A stretch of 64,000 bases of DNA from Thioalkalivibrio sp. ALJ21 (lineage in GTDB: Bacteria > Pseudomonadota > Gammaproteobacteria > Ectothiorhodospirales > Ectothiorhodospiraceae): positions 229,209 to 293,208 of the forward strand of contig NZ_KB905156.1 in NCBI RefSeq assembly GCF_000378605.1, written 5' to 3'. The position numbers were made by a program, and so were the translations under genes. The notes below the pieces were generated by a model. It saw only the letters and a program-made list of their open reading frames with translations, made no database searches and had not been told where the DNA came from. This document shows positions 49,274 to 58,476 of this stretch, piece by piece; within the stretch, counting starts at the first letter, position 1, and each line of letters starts with the position of its first letter.

Positions 49274-51937
49274 TCAGGCCTGCAAGGGGTTGGGCCGTTC
49301 AACGTCGATCTTGTACTTCTTGATCGCGTCGGAGACGGTCTTGACCTCGACGGTCCCGTTATCAGCCAGGGCCTTCAGCGCCGTGACCGCGATGTGGTAG
49401 CGATCCACCTCGAAGTGCCGGCGCAGCGCGGCGCGGGTATCCGAGCGACCGAAGCCGTCAGTCCCCAGCACGCGGTACTCGGCCGGCACAAAGGCTCGGA
49501 TCTGATCGGCATAGGCCTGCACGTAGTCGGTCGCGGCGATCACCGGATCCTCCGAGCCACCCAGGCACTCCTCCACCCAGGATTTGCGCGGTTTGGCGTC
49601 CGGGTGCAGGCGCGCATGGCGCTCGGCATCGCGGCCGTCGCGGGCCAGCTCGTTGAAGCTGGTCGCGCTCCAGACCTCGGCGGCCACGCCGAAGTCCTTG
49701 TCCAGCAGTTCGGCGGCGGCAATGGCCTCGCGCAGGATGGTGCCGGAACCCAGCAGGCGCACCTTCTTTTTCTTGCGCCCGCCCGCCTGCAGCCGGTACA
49801 GGCCGCGGCGGATGCCTTCCTCGGCACCCTTCGGCATGGCCGGCTGCGGGTAGTTCTCGTTCATCACGGTGATGTAGTAGAAGACGCTCTGCTGCTCCGC
49901 GTACATGCGGCGCATGCCGTCCTGCACGATCACCGCCAGCTCATAGGCGAAGGTCGGGTCGTAGGCGATGCAGTTGGGCACGTTGGCGGCCATCATCAGG
50001 CTGTGGCCGTCGTCGTGCTGCAGGCCCTCGCCGGCCAGCGTGGTGCGCCCGGCAGTCGCCCCCATCAGGAAGCCGCGGGCACGCATGTCGCCGGCGGCCC
50101 AGATCAGGTCGCCGATACGCTGGAAGCCGAACATCGAATAGAAGATGTAGAACGGCACCATCGCCACGCCATGCGTGGAATAGGACGTGGCCGCAGCGAT
50201 CCAGGAGGACATGGAGCCGGCCTCGTTGATCCCCTCTTCCAGGATCTGGCCCTTCTTGTCCTCCTTGTAATACATCACCTGGTCCTTGTCCTGCGGCTCG
50301 TAGAGCTGGCCGACCGAGGAGTAGATCCCCAGCTGGCGGAACAGCCCTTCCATGCCGAAGGTACGCGCCTCGTCGGGCACGATCGGGACGATGTTCTTGC
50401 CGATCTTCTTGTCGCGCGCGAGCAGGGTCAGCAGACGCACGAAGGCCATGGTGGTGGACATCTCGCGCTCGCCGGAGGACTCCAGCAGACCGTTGAAGGC
50501 ATCCAGCCCCGGGATCTCCAGCGGGGTGGCCAGCGGGCGGCGCACCGGCAGGTAGCCGCCGAGGTCCTTGCGCCGCTCGTGCATGTACTTCATCTCTTCG
50601 GAGTCGGGGTCCGGCTTGATGTACTCGGCCTTCTCCACCTGCTCGTCCGACAGCGGGATGTTGAAGCGGTCGCGGAACTGCTTCATGTCGTCCGCGTCCA
50701 TCTTCTTCTGGCTGTGGGTGCGGTTCTGCGCCTCGCCCGCCGACCCCATGCCGTAGCCCTTCACCGTGTGCGCGAGGATCACGGTCGGCTGGCCCTTGTG
50801 CTCGGCCGCCGCCTTGTAGGCCGCATAGACCTTGACAGGGTCATGGCCGCCGCGATTCAGACGCCAGATGTCCTCGTCGGACATGTTGGCCACCATGCGC
50901 TTGAGCTCGGGGTACTTGCCGAAGAAGTGCTCGCGCACGTAGGCACCGTCGCGCGACTTGTAGTTCTGGTAGTCGCCGTCGACCGCCTCCATCATGCGTT
51001 TCTGCAGCAACCCGTCGGTATCCTTGGCCAGCAGCGGGTCCCAGTAGCGCCCCCACAGCACCTTGACCACATTCCAGCCGGCGCCGCGGAAGATCGCCTC
51101 CAGCTCCTGCACGATCTTGCCATTGCCGCGCACCGGGCCGTCCAGGCGCTGCAGGTTGCAGTTCACCACCCAGGTCAGGTTGTCCAGCTTCTCGCGCGAG
51201 GCCAGCGTGATCGCGCCCAGGGTCTCCGGCTCGTCCACCTCGCCGTCACCGACAAAGCTCCAGACGCGACGGTTCTCGGTCTGGGCCAGGCCGCGATCCT
51301 GCAGATAACGCATGAAGCGCGCCTGGTAGATGCTCATGATCGGGCCCAGGCCCATGGACACGGTCGGGAACTGCCAGAAGTCCGGCATCAGCCACGGATG
51401 CGGGTAGGAGGACAGGCCCTTGCCGTCGACCTCGCGGCGGAAGTGGTCCAGCTGCTCCTCGGTCAGGCGGCCTTCCATGAACGCGCGGGCGTAAATGCCC
51501 GGCGAGGAATGCCCCTGAGCAAACAGCAGGTCGCCGCCATGATCGTGCGACGGGGCATGCCAGAAGTGGTTGAAGCCGACGTCGTAGAGCGTCGCGGCGG
51601 ATGCAAAGGTGGCGATATGCCCGCCCAGCTCGGCGGAGACGCGGTTGGCCTTCACCACCATCGCCATCGCGTTCCAGCGGATATAGGAACGGATGCGATG
51701 CTCCACCGCGCCGTCGCCCGGATACTCCGGCTCCAGGTGCGTGGGGATGGTGTTCACGTAGGCGGTGTTGGCCGAATACGGGAGATAGGCCCCGCTGCGG
51801 CGTGCCTTGTCGACCAGACGTTCCAGCAGGGCGTGCGCCCGTTCGGGGCCGTCGGTCTCCAGCACGGAGGCCAGGGCGTCAATCCACTCCTGGGTCTCCT
51901 GCGGGTCGATATCGTGTTCGGTCGCGTTCGGGTCCAT
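49274..51937 (-). CDS. aceE: Pyruvate dehydrogenase E1 component, homodimeric
   Basis: Thiamine-diphosphate enzyme that decarboxylates pyruvate and acetylates the E2 lipoyl group. 887 residues, the same length as the E. coli enzyme. The ThDP/Mg motif is [18 protein letters not shown] leading to [18 protein letters not shown] (near residues 230–275). [34 protein letters not shown] and [20 protein letters not shown] are further landmarks. It heads aceE-aceF-lpdA and diverges from rnt. Confidence 0.98.
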   Translation of the reverse strand: MDPNATEHDIDPQETQEWIDALASVLETDGPERAHALLERLVDKARRSGAYLPYSANTAYVNTIPTHLEPEYPGDGAVEHRIRSYIRWNAMAMVVKANRVSAELGGHIATFASAATLYDVGFNHFWHAPSHDHGGDLLFAQGHSSPGIYARAFMEGRLTEEQLDHFRREVDGKGLSSYPHPWLMPDFWQFPTVSMGLGPIMSIYQARFMRYLQDRGLAQTENRRVWSFVGDGEVDEPETLGAITLASREKLDNLTWVVNCNLQRLDGPVRGNGKIVQELEAIFRGAGWNVVKVLWGRYWDPLLAKDTDGLLQKRMMEAVDGDYQNYKSRDGAYVREHFFGKYPELKRMVANMSDEDIWRLNRGGHDPVKVYAAYKAAAEHKGQPTVILAHTVKGYGMGSAGEAQNRTHSQKKMDADDMKQFRDRFNIPLSDEQVEKAEYIKPDPDSEEMKYMHERRKDLGGYLPVRRPLATPLEIPGLDAFNGLLESSGEREMSTTMAFVRLLTLLARDKKIGKNIVPIVPDEARTFGMEGLFRQLGIYSSVGQLYEPQDKDQVMYYKEDKKGQILEEGINEAGSMSSWIAAATSYSTHGVAMVPFYIFYSMFGFQRIGDLIWAAGDMRARGFLMGATAGRTTLAGEGLQHDDGHSLMMAANVPNCIAYDPTFAYELAVIVQDGMRRMYAEQQSVFYYITVMNENYPQPAMPKGAEEGIRRGLYRLQAGGRKKKKVRLLGSGTILREAIAAAELLDKDFGVAAEVWSATSFNELARDGRDAERHARLHPDAKPRKSWVEECLGGSEDPVIAATDYVQAYADQIRAFVPAEYRVLGTDGFGRSDTRAALRRHFEVDRYHIAVTALKALADNGTVEVKTVSDAIKKYKIDVERPNPLQA

Positions 51938-52211
51938 GCGTCTACCCCTGAAAACGGGTTGGGAATCAGGATGCCATCACGGCTCCAGGCCACCGGGCGG
52001 GCGGGCATTTGCTACCATGCGCCGGTGTTGGGCGGGCATAAAAGGCGCAAGTATCCCGACTGTGCCGCCAACAGGTCAAGCGAAAGCCGCCTATGGCGCC
52101 GATCTTCGGGGAAATCTGCGGGAAAAGCCGCAAACATCACGAAAGCCCGCCCTCGTGCCGCCAACACCCGCAAATACCGCCCGCCGCCCCCATTCAGGAC
52201 CGAGTACACCG

Positions 52212-52898
52212 ATGGCCGAACCCGTCCAGCTGGACCCGCAGCACCGCCCCATGGCAAACCGATTTCGCGGCTTTCTGCCGGTCGTCGTGGATGTCGAGAC
52301 CGGGGGCTTTGATTGCCGCCGCCATGCCCTGTTGCAGGTGGCGGCCGTATTCCTGCGCCGCGACGAAAACGACCACCTGGTGCGCGACCGCACCGTCAGC
52401 CTGCACGTGCGCCCCTATGAAGGATCGGAGATGGACCCGAAGTCGCTGGAGGTGAATGGAATCGACCCCTACCACCCGCTGCGCGCGGCCTATCCCGAAG
52501 ATCAGGCCATGGGCCGGCTGTTCAGCGAGGTCAGACGGGAGGTGAAGATCAACCACTGCAAGCGGGCGATCCTGGTGGGGCACAACGCCCACTTCGATCT
52601 CGGCTTCGTGCATACCGCCGCCGAGCGCTGCGGGATCAAGCGCAACCCGTTCCACCCGTTTTCCAGCCTGGATACTGTGTCCCTGGCCGCACTGGCGTTC
52701 GGCCAGACGGTGCTGGCACGGGCCGCCGATGCCGCGGGGCTGGGATGGGATACGGAGGCCGCTCACAGCGCGGCCTTCGATGCGGAAAAGACGGCGGATA
52801 TCTTCTGCCAGATCGCGAACCGCTGGCAGGACGGGGTCGGGGTCCCGCAGAACGCCCTGCGCCTGCCCGACCCGGAAGAGCTGCCGCCAGGGAGCTGA
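52212..52898 (+). CDS. rnt: Ribonuclease T
   Basis: 3' to 5' exoribonuclease that trims tRNA ends and 5S/23S rRNA. 228-residue DEDDh exonuclease: Exo [20 protein letters not shown] (near residue 25), Exo [22 protein letters not shown], and Exo III with the catalytic histidine in [39 protein letters not shown] is RNase T-specific. The frame is open far upstream, but family sequence begins at ATG 52212. It diverges from aceE over 274 bases with no other feature recognised. Confidence 0.95.
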   Translation: MAEPVQLDPQHRPMANRFRGFLPVVVDVETGGFDCRRHALLQVAAVFLRRDENDHLVRDRTVSLHVRPYEGSEMDPKSLEVNGIDPYHPLRAAYPEDQAMGRLFSEVRREVKINHCKRAILVGHNAHFDLGFVHTAAERCGIKRNPFHPFSSLDTVSLAALAFGQTVLARAADAAGLGWDTEAAHSAAFDAEKTADIFCQIANRWQDGVGVPQNALRLPDPEELPPGS

Positions 52899-52921
52899 CC
52901 CCGACCCGGGGTAACACCCGC

Positions 52922-53078
52922 AGATCGCCACGCCCCTGCGGGGCTCGCGATGACACAATCGCAACCCCGTCATTGCGAACCCCGCAGGCGTGAAGCAATC
53001 TCCCAGCCCAGGCGCGAAGGGCGATCAGGTGGTCACCTCAGGAGATCGCCACGGCCCCGGGCGGGACCTCGCGATGAC
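52922..53078. repeat. Cluster of three GTCATYGCGA-type interspersed repeats
   Basis: Three related units of 33–37 bases: 52922–52954 and 53042–53078 in minus orientation, and 52969–53001 in plus orientation. Each runs from GTCAT[CT]GCGA through a GC-rich middle to GAAGCAATCT or GTGGCGATCT. Facing units can form long hairpins. This style of repeat is common in proteobacterial genomes (general knowledge). They occupy the gap between the convergent rnt and grxD genes. Confidence 0.8.
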
Positions 53079-53123
53079 GGAGTTGGGGTATGCCACCGCC
53101 CGCAGGGCCGCGGCACGGTATCT

Positions 53124-53453
53124 CTAACTCGCGGCGCGCTTGGCGTGGGCCTCGTCGACCGCCTTTTTCAGTTCGCCGCTTTCGAACATCTCGAGGGTGA
53201 TATCACAGCCCCCGATCAGCTCGCCATCCACATAGACCTGCGGGAAGGTCGGCCAGTCGGCGAAGCGCGGCAGGTTCTGCATGACCTCCTGATCGGCGAT
53301 CACGTTCACGTAGGCGAACTCCTGCTCGCAGCGCTTGAGCGCCTCGACCGCGCGGCTGGAAAACCCGCACATCGGGAACTGGGGGGTGCCCTTCATGAAG
53401 ATCACCACCGGATTGTCTTCCACCTGCTGGCGGATACGGTCCATTACGTCCAT
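53124..53453 (-). CDS. grxD: Monothiol glutaredoxin
   Basis: 109-residue CGFS-type glutaredoxin that carries or delivers [2Fe-2S] clusters. The active site is MKGTPQFPMCGFSSRAVEAL (near residue 30). WPTFPQVYVDGELIGGCDI follows with the glutathione-binding residues. GGGAG precedes the ATG at 53453; an upstream in-frame ATG at 53480 is less likely. Belongs with ErpA (2.6 kb) to Fe-S handling. It is separated from ychF by a terminator. Confidence 0.95.
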   Translation of the reverse strand: MDVMDRIRQQVEDNPVVIFMKGTPQFPMCGFSSRAVEALKRCEQEFAYVNVIADQEVMQNLPRFADWPTFPQVYVDGELIGGCDITLEMFESGELKKAVDEAHAKRAAS

Positions 53454-53476
53454 CGAAGTACTCCCAAAGATTCGGT

Positions 53477-53511
53477 GCAAAACAGGGCGAGGCGATACCG
53501 GCGCCTCGCCC
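53477..53511 (-). terminator. Terminator of the pth–ychF transcript
   Basis: GGGCGAGGCG (53485–53494) and CGCCTCGCCC (53502–53511) form a perfect 10-bp stem with a seven-base loop. On the minus strand the stem is followed by TGTTTTGC, a short T run. It lies 25 bases after the ychF stop and just before the grxD start. Confidence 0.75.
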
Positions 53512-53535
53512 GATCGTCAATTCGCAGTGTAACGC

Positions 53536-54630
53536 TCAGACATTGAAGCGGAAATGTACCACGTCACCTTCGTGCATTAGGTATTCCTTGCCCTCCAGGC
53601 GCCATTTCCCGGCGTCCTTCGCACCCTGCTCGCCATTGTTCGCGACAAAGTCGTCATAGCCCACCACTTCGGCTCGGATGAAGCCGCGCTCGAAATCGGT
53701 GTGGATGACGCCCGCGGCCTGTGGCGCGGTGGAACCCCGACGCACGGTCCAGGCGCGGACCTCTTTCTCGCCGGCGGTGAAGAAGGTCTGCAGATCCAGC
53801 AGCCGGTAGGCGGTACGGATCACGCGATCCAGCCCTGGCTCCTCGAGCCCGAGATCCGCCAGGAATTCGGCCCGTTCCTCCGGGTCCAGCACGGCGATCT
53901 CCGCCTCGATGGCCGCACAGACGCTAACCACCTCGGCGCCCTCCTCGGCCACCCTGGCCTGTACAGCCTCGACCATCGCGTTGCCACCGGCCAGCGAGGC
54001 CTCGTCGACATTGGCGATATACATCAGGGGCTTGATCGTCAGCAGGTGCAGATCATAGAGCAGACGCCGCTCGTCCTCGTCCAGATCCTGGGCCCGCGCG
54101 GGGATCCCCTGATCCAGGCCAGCCGCAACTTTCTCGGCTGCCTTCAACTGCGCAATGGCCGTCTTGTCCTGCGACTTCGCCGCACGCGCCAGGCGGGTCA
54201 GCGCCTTGTTGGTAGTCTCGAGATCCGCCAGCATCAATTCGGTACTGATGGTCTCGATATCGGCCAGCGGATCAACCTTGCCTGCCACATGCACGATGTC
54301 GTCGTCCTCGAAACAGCGCACCACCTGGGCGATCGCATCCGTCTCGCGGATATGGGCCAGGAACTGGTTACCCAGCCCCTCCCCCTGCGCGGCACCGGCC
54401 ACCAGACCGGCGATGTCGACGAACTCCACCGTCGTGGCCAGCGTACGCTCGGGCTTCACGATCTCGGTGAGCCGCGCCAGGCGCGGATCCGGCACCTCCA
54501 CCACTCCCACGTTCGGGTCGATGGTGCAGAACGGGTAGTTCTCCGCGGCGATCTCGGCGCGGGTCAGGGCGTTGAACAGGGTCGACTTGCCGACGTTCGG
54601 CAGGCCGACGATCCCGCACTTCAGACTCAT
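53536..54630 (-). CDS. ychF: Redox-regulated ATPase YchF (OLA1 family)
   Basis: 364-residue TRAFAC P-loop ATPase that binds ribosomes. G1 is [19 protein letters not shown] at residues 7–25. [27 protein letters not shown] is G3 and its surroundings. [10 protein letters not shown] replaces the G-specific NKxD with the ATP-preferring N-x-x-E type. The C-terminal TGS domain (about 278–364) has [22 protein letters not shown]. The ATG overlaps the pth stop as ATGA. Confidence 0.96.
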   Translation of the reverse strand: MSLKCGIVGLPNVGKSTLFNALTRAEIAAENYPFCTIDPNVGVVEVPDPRLARLTEIVKPERTLATTVEFVDIAGLVAGAAQGEGLGNQFLAHIRETDAIAQVVRCFEDDDIVHVAGKVDPLADIETISTELMLADLETTNKALTRLARAAKSQDKTAIAQLKAAEKVAAGLDQGIPARAQDLDEDERRLLYDLHLLTIKPLMYIANVDEASLAGGNAMVEAVQARVAEEGAEVVSVCAAIEAEIAVLDPEERAEFLADLGLEEPGLDRVIRTAYRLLDLQTFFTAGEKEVRAWTVRRGSTAPQAAGVIHTDFERGFIRAEVVGYDDFVANNGEQGAKDAGKWRLEGKEYLMHEGDVVHFRFNV

Positions 54631-55238
54631 CGGGTTTCCTCGGATGTTGCGCGGGTCGCCTTCGACCCGCCGCCATGCAGATTGCGTACAGCCTCGTCCC
54701 AGCGCCCGGCAACCAGCGCCGGCACCTGGTCCAGCGCGGCATCGATGGCATCCTCGATCGCACGCGCATCGTCCCGACCGGGACGGTCCAGCACGAACGG
54801 GACGACTTCGTCGCGGTGCCCGGGGTGACCGATACCCAGACGCAGACGCGCATAGTTTGGTCCGCCCATATGGCGATGCAGGTCGCGCAGACCGTTGTGA
54901 CCGCCGTGCCCGCCGCCCATCTTCAAGCGCGCGACACCGGGGTCCAGGTCGAGCTCGTCATGCACCACGAGAATCTCTTCGGGCGCCATACGATAGAAAT
55001 CCGCGCACTTGCGCACCGGGAGACCACTCTTGTTCATGAAGCTCATGGGCTTGAGCAGCCAGCAATCGCCCTCGGGCAGGGTCAGCCGCGCCGCTTCGCC
55101 ATCGAAGCGGCTCTCGCTGCGGAACTCGGTGGAATGGCGTCGAGCCAGGGCATCCACAAACCAGAAGCCCGCGTTATGCCGGGTCTCGGCATAACGCGGG
55201 CCCGGATTGCCCAGCCCGACGATCAGGCGAATAGCCAT
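54627..55238 (-). CDS. pth: Peptidyl-tRNA hydrolase
   Basis: Cleaves peptidyl-tRNA dropped by ribosomes so that tRNA is recycled. 203 residues; [27 protein letters not shown] holds the catalytic histidine (near residue 20) and conserved asparagines. [40 protein letters not shown] and the catalytic aspartate follow. Located between rplY and ychF, the conserved order. Confidence 0.96.
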   Translation of the reverse strand: MAIRLIVGLGNPGPRYAETRHNAGFWFVDALARRHSTEFRSESRFDGEAARLTLPEGDCWLLKPMSFMNKSGLPVRKCADFYRMAPEEILVVHDELDLDPGVARLKMGGGHGGHNGLRDLHRHMGGPNYARLRLGIGHPGHRDEVVPFVLDRPGRDDARAIEDAIDAALDQVPALVAGRWDEAVRNLHGGGSKATRATSEETR

Positions 55239-55270
55239 GGGTCAGAAGGGCTCAGGAATGGCCGTGAGGC

Positions 55271-55972
55271 TTATTCCTTGTCCTCGGACTCGCCTTCGTC
55301 GCCGGAGGCTGCCTCTTCGCCACCCTCGGCCTCGGCACCCTCGGCCTCGGCGGCTTCGACTTCCTCGCCCTCTTCCTCTTCGGCCTTCGCGGCACGCGGG
55401 AGCAGGACACTGACCACGGCGTAGTCGTAGTCCTCCCCATGCATCAGGGCCACGCTCTCTACACCCTTCGGCAGCTTAATCTCGGAGATGTGGATGGTGT
55501 CACCGACGTCCATCTCGGCCACATCGATGTCGATGGACTCGGGCAGGTCGCCCGGCAGGCACTCGACTTCGAGGTCGTTCAGCATGCGGCTGACCATGCC
55601 ACCACCCAGCTTCACGCCCTTGCACTCTTCCTCATTATGGAAGTGCAGCGGCACGTGCACGCGGATCGGCTGGTTCGCGGACACACGCAGCAGGTCGACG
55701 TGGTAGATGGTCGGCTTGAACGGGTGACGCTGCACGTCGCGCAGGATCGCCTTCTCGGTCTTGCCATCCAGCTTGACCGTCAGGATGTGCGAGTAGAACG
55801 CATCATGCTTCAGGTTGTGCACCATCGCGTTGTGGTCGAGGGTGATCGGCTGTGCGTCATTCTCGCCACCGTACAGGATGGCGGGCAGCTTGCCGGCGCG
55901 ACGCAGGCGGCGGCTCGCACTCGATCCCTGCTCGTCCCGCTTCTCGGCTTCAATGGTAAAACTCATGCTCAT
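55271..55972 (-). CDS. rplY: 50S ribosomal protein L25, long (Ctc/TL5) form
   Basis: Binds 5S rRNA loop E in the large subunit. 233 residues: N-terminal L25 domain (1–95; [29 protein letters not shown]), then the Ctc beta domain (about 100–190), then an extremely acidic Glu/Ala/Gly tail (about 195–233). GGAG stands before the ATG at 55972. An in-frame ATG at 56002 lies inside an upstream hairpin and was not used. It is between prs and pth. Confidence 0.95.
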   Translation of the reverse strand: MSMSFTIEAEKRDEQGSSASRRLRRAGKLPAILYGGENDAQPITLDHNAMVHNLKHDAFYSHILTVKLDGKTEKAILRDVQRHPFKPTIYHVDLLRVSANQPIRVHVPLHFHNEEECKGVKLGGGMVSRMLNDLEVECLPGDLPESIDIDVAEMDVGDTIHISEIKLPKGVESVALMHGEDYDYAVVSVLLPRAAKAEEEEGEEVEAAEAEGAEAEGGEEAASGDEGESEDKE

Positions 55973-55992
55973 CGTTGCTTTCTCCAAATGAA

Positions 55993-56022
55993 CACGCCTC
56001 ATCCGCGACCAGATGAGGCGTG
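55993..56022 (-). promoter_or_regulatory. Strong hairpin in the prs–rplY gap
   Basis: CACGCCTCATC (55993–56003) pairs perfectly with GATGAGGCGTG (56012–56022), an 11-bp stem with an eight-base loop. On the minus strand it stands about 20 bases before the rplY start and is followed by TTCATTTGG rather than a solid T run. It may be a weak prs terminator, an attenuator, or an RNA-processing or L25 feedback site. A second stem, GGGGG/CCCCC, lies at 56028–56042. Confidence 0.5.
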
Positions 56023-56096
56023 AAGTTGGGGGACAATCCCCCGAAATCGTGACGCCGGAACGCCCTGCGCCCGGGCCGTCAGTCCACTACTACGCG

Positions 56097-57035
56097 TCAA
56101 TCTACAAATAGCGAACTGACCGACTCCTCGCGGTTGATCCGGCGAATGGTCTCGGCCAGCATCTCCGCCACCGACAGCTGCCGAATCTTCGCACAGGCCT
56201 GGGCATTCGGCTGCAGGGCCAGGGTGTCGGTCACCACCAGCTCGTCCAGCGCCGAACCGTTAATATTATCAATTGCCGCACCAGAAAGCACGGGGTGCGT
56301 GGCATATGCGCTGACCGACGCCGCACCGTGCGCCTTCAGGGCCTTGGCCGCCTGACACAGCGTGCCGGCGGTATCCACCAGGTCATCGATGATGATGCAG
56401 GACTTGTCGCGCACATCGCCGATGATATGCATCACCTCAGACTCGTTCGCACGCGGACGGCGCTTGTCGATGATCGCCAGATCGGCGTCATCCAGGCGCT
56501 TGGCAATCGCGCGGGCACGCACCACACCGCCAACGTCTGGCGAGACCACGGTCAGATTGCCGGAGACATGCCGCCAGACGTCGCCCAGCAGCACCGGCGA
56601 GGCGTAGATGTTGTCCACCGGGACGTTGAAAAAGCCCTGCACCTGATCCGCGTGCACATCGATAGTCAGCACGCGGTCCGCACCGACCGCCTCGATCATG
56701 TTCGCGACCACCTTGGCCGAGATCGGCACCCGCGCCGAGCGCACCCGGCGGTCCTGGCGGGCATAGCCGAAATACGGGATCACGGTGGTAATGCGGCCGG
56801 CCGAGGCGCGTCGCAGCGCGTCCACCATGATGACCAGCTCCATGATGTTCTCGTTGGTCGGTTGCCCGGTCGGCTGGATCAGGAACACGTCGCGACCGCG
56901 CACGTTCTCCAGGATCTCGACCTGCACCTCGCCGTCACTGAAGCGGCCCACAATCGCCTTGCCCATCGGCAGGCCCAGGTGCTCGGCAACGCTCTGTGCC
57001 AGGCGGGGGTTCGCGTTCCCCGCGAAGACCATCAT
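56097..57035 (-). CDS. prs: Ribose-phosphate pyrophosphokinase (PRPP synthetase)
   Basis: Makes PRPP from ribose-5-phosphate and ATP for nucleotide, histidine and tryptophan synthesis. 312 residues from ATG 57035. [74 protein letters not shown] and the PRPP loop [12 protein letters not shown] are all present. The start could also be the next ATG (57032) or a GTG at 57053; in E. coli about five residues precede FAGN, which makes the GTG plausible. Conserved position downstream of tRNA-Gln. Confidence 0.96.
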   Translation of the reverse strand: MMVFAGNANPRLAQSVAEHLGLPMGKAIVGRFSDGEVQVEILENVRGRDVFLIQPTGQPTNENIMELVIMVDALRRASAGRITTVIPYFGYARQDRRVRSARVPISAKVVANMIEAVGADRVLTIDVHADQVQGFFNVPVDNIYASPVLLGDVWRHVSGNLTVVSPDVGGVVRARAIAKRLDDADLAIIDKRRPRANESEVMHIIGDVRDKSCIIIDDLVDTAGTLCQAAKALKAHGAASVSAYATHPVLSGAAIDNINGSALDELVVTDTLALQPNAQACAKIRQLSVAEMLAETIRRINREESVSSLFVD

Positions 57036-57102
57036 TCGGCTCTTGTCGACCACGGTTTTTTCCGGTCTGGGTGGTGCGGAGCGGGTGAACGGGTCACCTG
57101 GC

Positions 57103-57131
57103 TCCAAAATAGACCCCGGCGTGGTGCCGGG
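57103..57131 (-). terminator. Probable terminator downstream of the tRNA-Gln locus
   Basis: CCCGGC (57115–57120) pairs with GCCGGG (57126–57131) over a five-base loop. On the minus strand the stem is followed by GGTCTATTTTGG, a moderate T run. It lies between the tRNA locus and the prs start and would end tRNA transcripts. Confidence 0.55.
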
Positions 57132-57143
57132 ACCTGTGGTGTA

Positions 57144-57258
57144 TGGCTGGGCCGGCAGGATTACGGCGCTGCGCGCCGCCCTTCGGGCCGCCGCCGGTGG
57201 CGGCGTTCTCTCGCGGCTACACCGCTCGAGTCGAACCCGGTTCTCATCCTGCCGGCCC
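57144..57258 (-). repeat. tRNA-derived hairpin unit (copy A) bounded by inverted repeats
   Basis: On the minus strand this unit begins GGGCCGGCAGGAT (complement of 57246–57258) and ends ATCCTGCCGGCCC followed by AGCCA (complement of 57144–57161), so it has 13-bp perfect terminal inverted repeats. The right end is identical to the 3' end of the tRNA-Gln gene including CCA. Between a T-loop-like GGTTCGA and ATCCTGCC lies a 69-bp insert (57162–57230) of short hairpins: GCGGT/GCCGC, CGCCGCC/GGCGGCG, GCCC/GGGC and GGCGC/GCGCC. The anticodon half of the tRNA is absent. Confidence 0.8.
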
Positions 57259-57301
57259 TTTGGCCGGTGCCGCGGCGGCAAGCGCCGCGGGTCTCGTTGT
57301 A

Positions 57302-57376
57302 TGGCTGGGCCGGCAGGATTCGAACCTGCGCATGACGGGATCAAAACCCGTTGCCTTACCGCTTGGCTACGGCCCA
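57302..57376 (-). tRNA. tRNA-Gln (anticodon TTG)
   Basis: 75-nt gene with encoded CCA. The acceptor strands TGGGCCG and CGGCCCA pair fully, and the discriminator base is G. D-arm AGCCAAGCGGTAAGGC; anticodon stem ACGGG/CCCGT with loop TTTTGAT giving TTG; T-arm GCAGG TTCGAAT CCTGC. This is the only intact copy in the window. It lies between ispE and prs, the conserved gammaproteobacterial position, with an upstream flank (AACAACGAGTAATT) also found before the interrupted copy. Confidence 0.96.
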
Positions 57377-57433
57377 ATTACTCGTTGTTGCCTTCCCCGA
57401 CCCTGCCCGGGTTCCACTTCCGGAACCGATGGC

Positions 57434-57453
57434 GGATCGGCTGCCGCCGATCC
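57434..57453. other. Hairpin replacing the 3' flank of tRNA copy C
   Basis: GGATCGGC (57434–57441) pairs perfectly with GCCGATCC (57446–57453) over a four-base loop. It directly follows the acceptor end of the interrupted tRNA copy, where the CCA would be expected. Confidence 0.6.
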
Positions 57454-57592
57454 GGGCCGGCAGGATGATGGCGCTGCGCGCCACCCTTCGGGCGCCACCT
57501 GCGGTGGCGTGCTCTCGCGGCTGCGCCGCTCGGGTCGAACCTGGCGCATGACGGGATCAAAACCCGTTGCCTTACCGCTTGGCTACGGCCCA
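57453..57592 (-). pseudogene. tRNA-Gln copy C interrupted in the T-loop by a 68-bp insert
   Basis: From 57592 the minus strand repeats the intact gene through acceptor, D-arm, anticodon arm (TTG) and into the T-loop, with one extra C before the T-stem. After GGTTCGA a 68-bp insert (57534–57467) intervenes. The sequence then resumes at ATCCTGCCGGCCC, so removing the insert restores a nearly complete tRNA; the last acceptor base is G instead of A and CCA is missing. The insert folds into hairpins GCGGC/GCCGC, CGCCACC/GGTGGCG, CCC/GGG and GGCGC/GCGCC, homologous to copy A. Probably non-functional unless processed. Confidence 0.85.
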
Positions 57593-58476
57593 ATTACTCG
57601 TTGTTCGGCACCTTCGTCTGCGGCGGCACTGCGCGGGAGCCACTGCCGCAGGGGCGAGACATTCGCCAGCGGCGTCACCCAGCTCCGCCAGGGACGGGGC
57701 TGTGCGGCCTGCGCCTGGCGGGCGGCGGCCTCATTCGGGAACATCCCGAAGATGCAGCCCCCGGTGCCGCTCAGCCGCACGCGCTCCGTTTGCCCGCCCA
57801 TCCAGTCCAGTGCCTCGCCAATGGCGGGGTACTGCCGGCGAACCAGCGGCTCGAAGACATTACGAAAGCGCGCGGCATCGATTTCGGGCGAAATTGTCTC
57901 GGCGGGACAGTCGCGTGTCAATTCCGCCGCGCCAAACATGGGGCCAGTGGCGACCGAAACCCCCGGGTCCAGCAACAGCAACCAGGCCAGATCGGGCTCC
58001 ACCGGCACCAGGCGATCCCCGACGCCTTCGGCCCAGGCCGCCCGGCCGCGCACAAACACCGGCACATCGGCCCCCAGTCCCAATCCGATCGCGGCCAGCT
58101 TATCCTCCGACAGCCCGAGGTCGAACAGATGGTTCAGTGCCACCAGCGTGGTCGCGGCATCGGAGCTGCCCCCACCCAGGCCGCCCCCGATCGGGATGCA
58201 TTTGTCGAGGTGCACCCGTACGCCAAACGGTGAACCGGCGGCATCCGCCAGCGCCCGCGCGGCACGCAGGCACAGGTTGTTGTCCCCGTCGACTCCCTCG
58301 GTCGACATTTCGAATCGCCCCTGCTCCAGCGATTCGAAACGCAGCGAATCCGCCAACCCGACGAACTGAAACACGCTCTGCAGCTCATGGTAGCCATCGG
58401 GACGGCGCCCCGTGATATGCAGAAATCGGTTGATCTTGGCCGGCGCGGGGAAGGCCACATCGAAATCGCCGCTCAT
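57583..58476 (-). CDS. ispE: 4-diphosphocytidyl-2-C-methyl-D-erythritol kinase
   Basis: GHMP kinase of the MEP isoprenoid pathway. 297 residues; FPAPAKINRFLHITGRRPDGYH binds substrate, the ATP loop is PIGGGLGGGSSDAATTL (near residue 95), and VRLSGTGGCIFGMF is the third motif. The start overlaps the lolB stop (ATGA). The final codons read RVIGP and the stop TAG lies inside the acceptor end of the interrupted tRNA copy (57583–57592 shared), so the gene's end is supplied by tRNA sequence. Confidence 0.95.
   Translation of the reverse strand: MSGDFDVAFPAPAKINRFLHITGRRPDGYHELQSVFQFVGLADSLRFESLEQGRFEMSTEGVDGDNNLCLRAARALADAAGSPFGVRVHLDKCIPIGGGLGGGSSDAATTLVALNHLFDLGLSEDKLAAIGLGLGADVPVFVRGRAAWAEGVGDRLVPVEPDLAWLLLLDPGVSVATGPMFGAAELTRDCPAETISPEIDAARFRNVFEPLVRRQYPAIGEALDWMGGQTERVRLSGTGGCIFGMFPNEAAARQAQAAQPRPWRSWVTPLANVSPLRQWLPRSAAADEGAEQRVIGP

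Noticed and set aside
48380-52312. A 1310-codon open frame on the plus strand opposite aceF and aceE
   Set aside because: It lies antisense to two fully recognisable genes, has histidine/glutamine/arginine-rich composition typical of reversed high-GC codons, and shows no domain.
56295-57335. A 346-codon plus-strand open frame opposite prs
   Set aside because: Antisense to prs and running through the terminator and tRNA repeats; no family sequence.
57162-57534. A CRISPR array or rRNA-like repeat at the tRNA locus
   Set aside because: There are only two homologous inserts, they are not separated by uniform unique spacers, and their borders coincide with tRNA sequence.
57467-57534. A group I or group II intron in the tRNA
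   Set aside because: 68 bases are far too few for a self-splicing core, and position in the T-loop rather than the anticodon loop is atypical.
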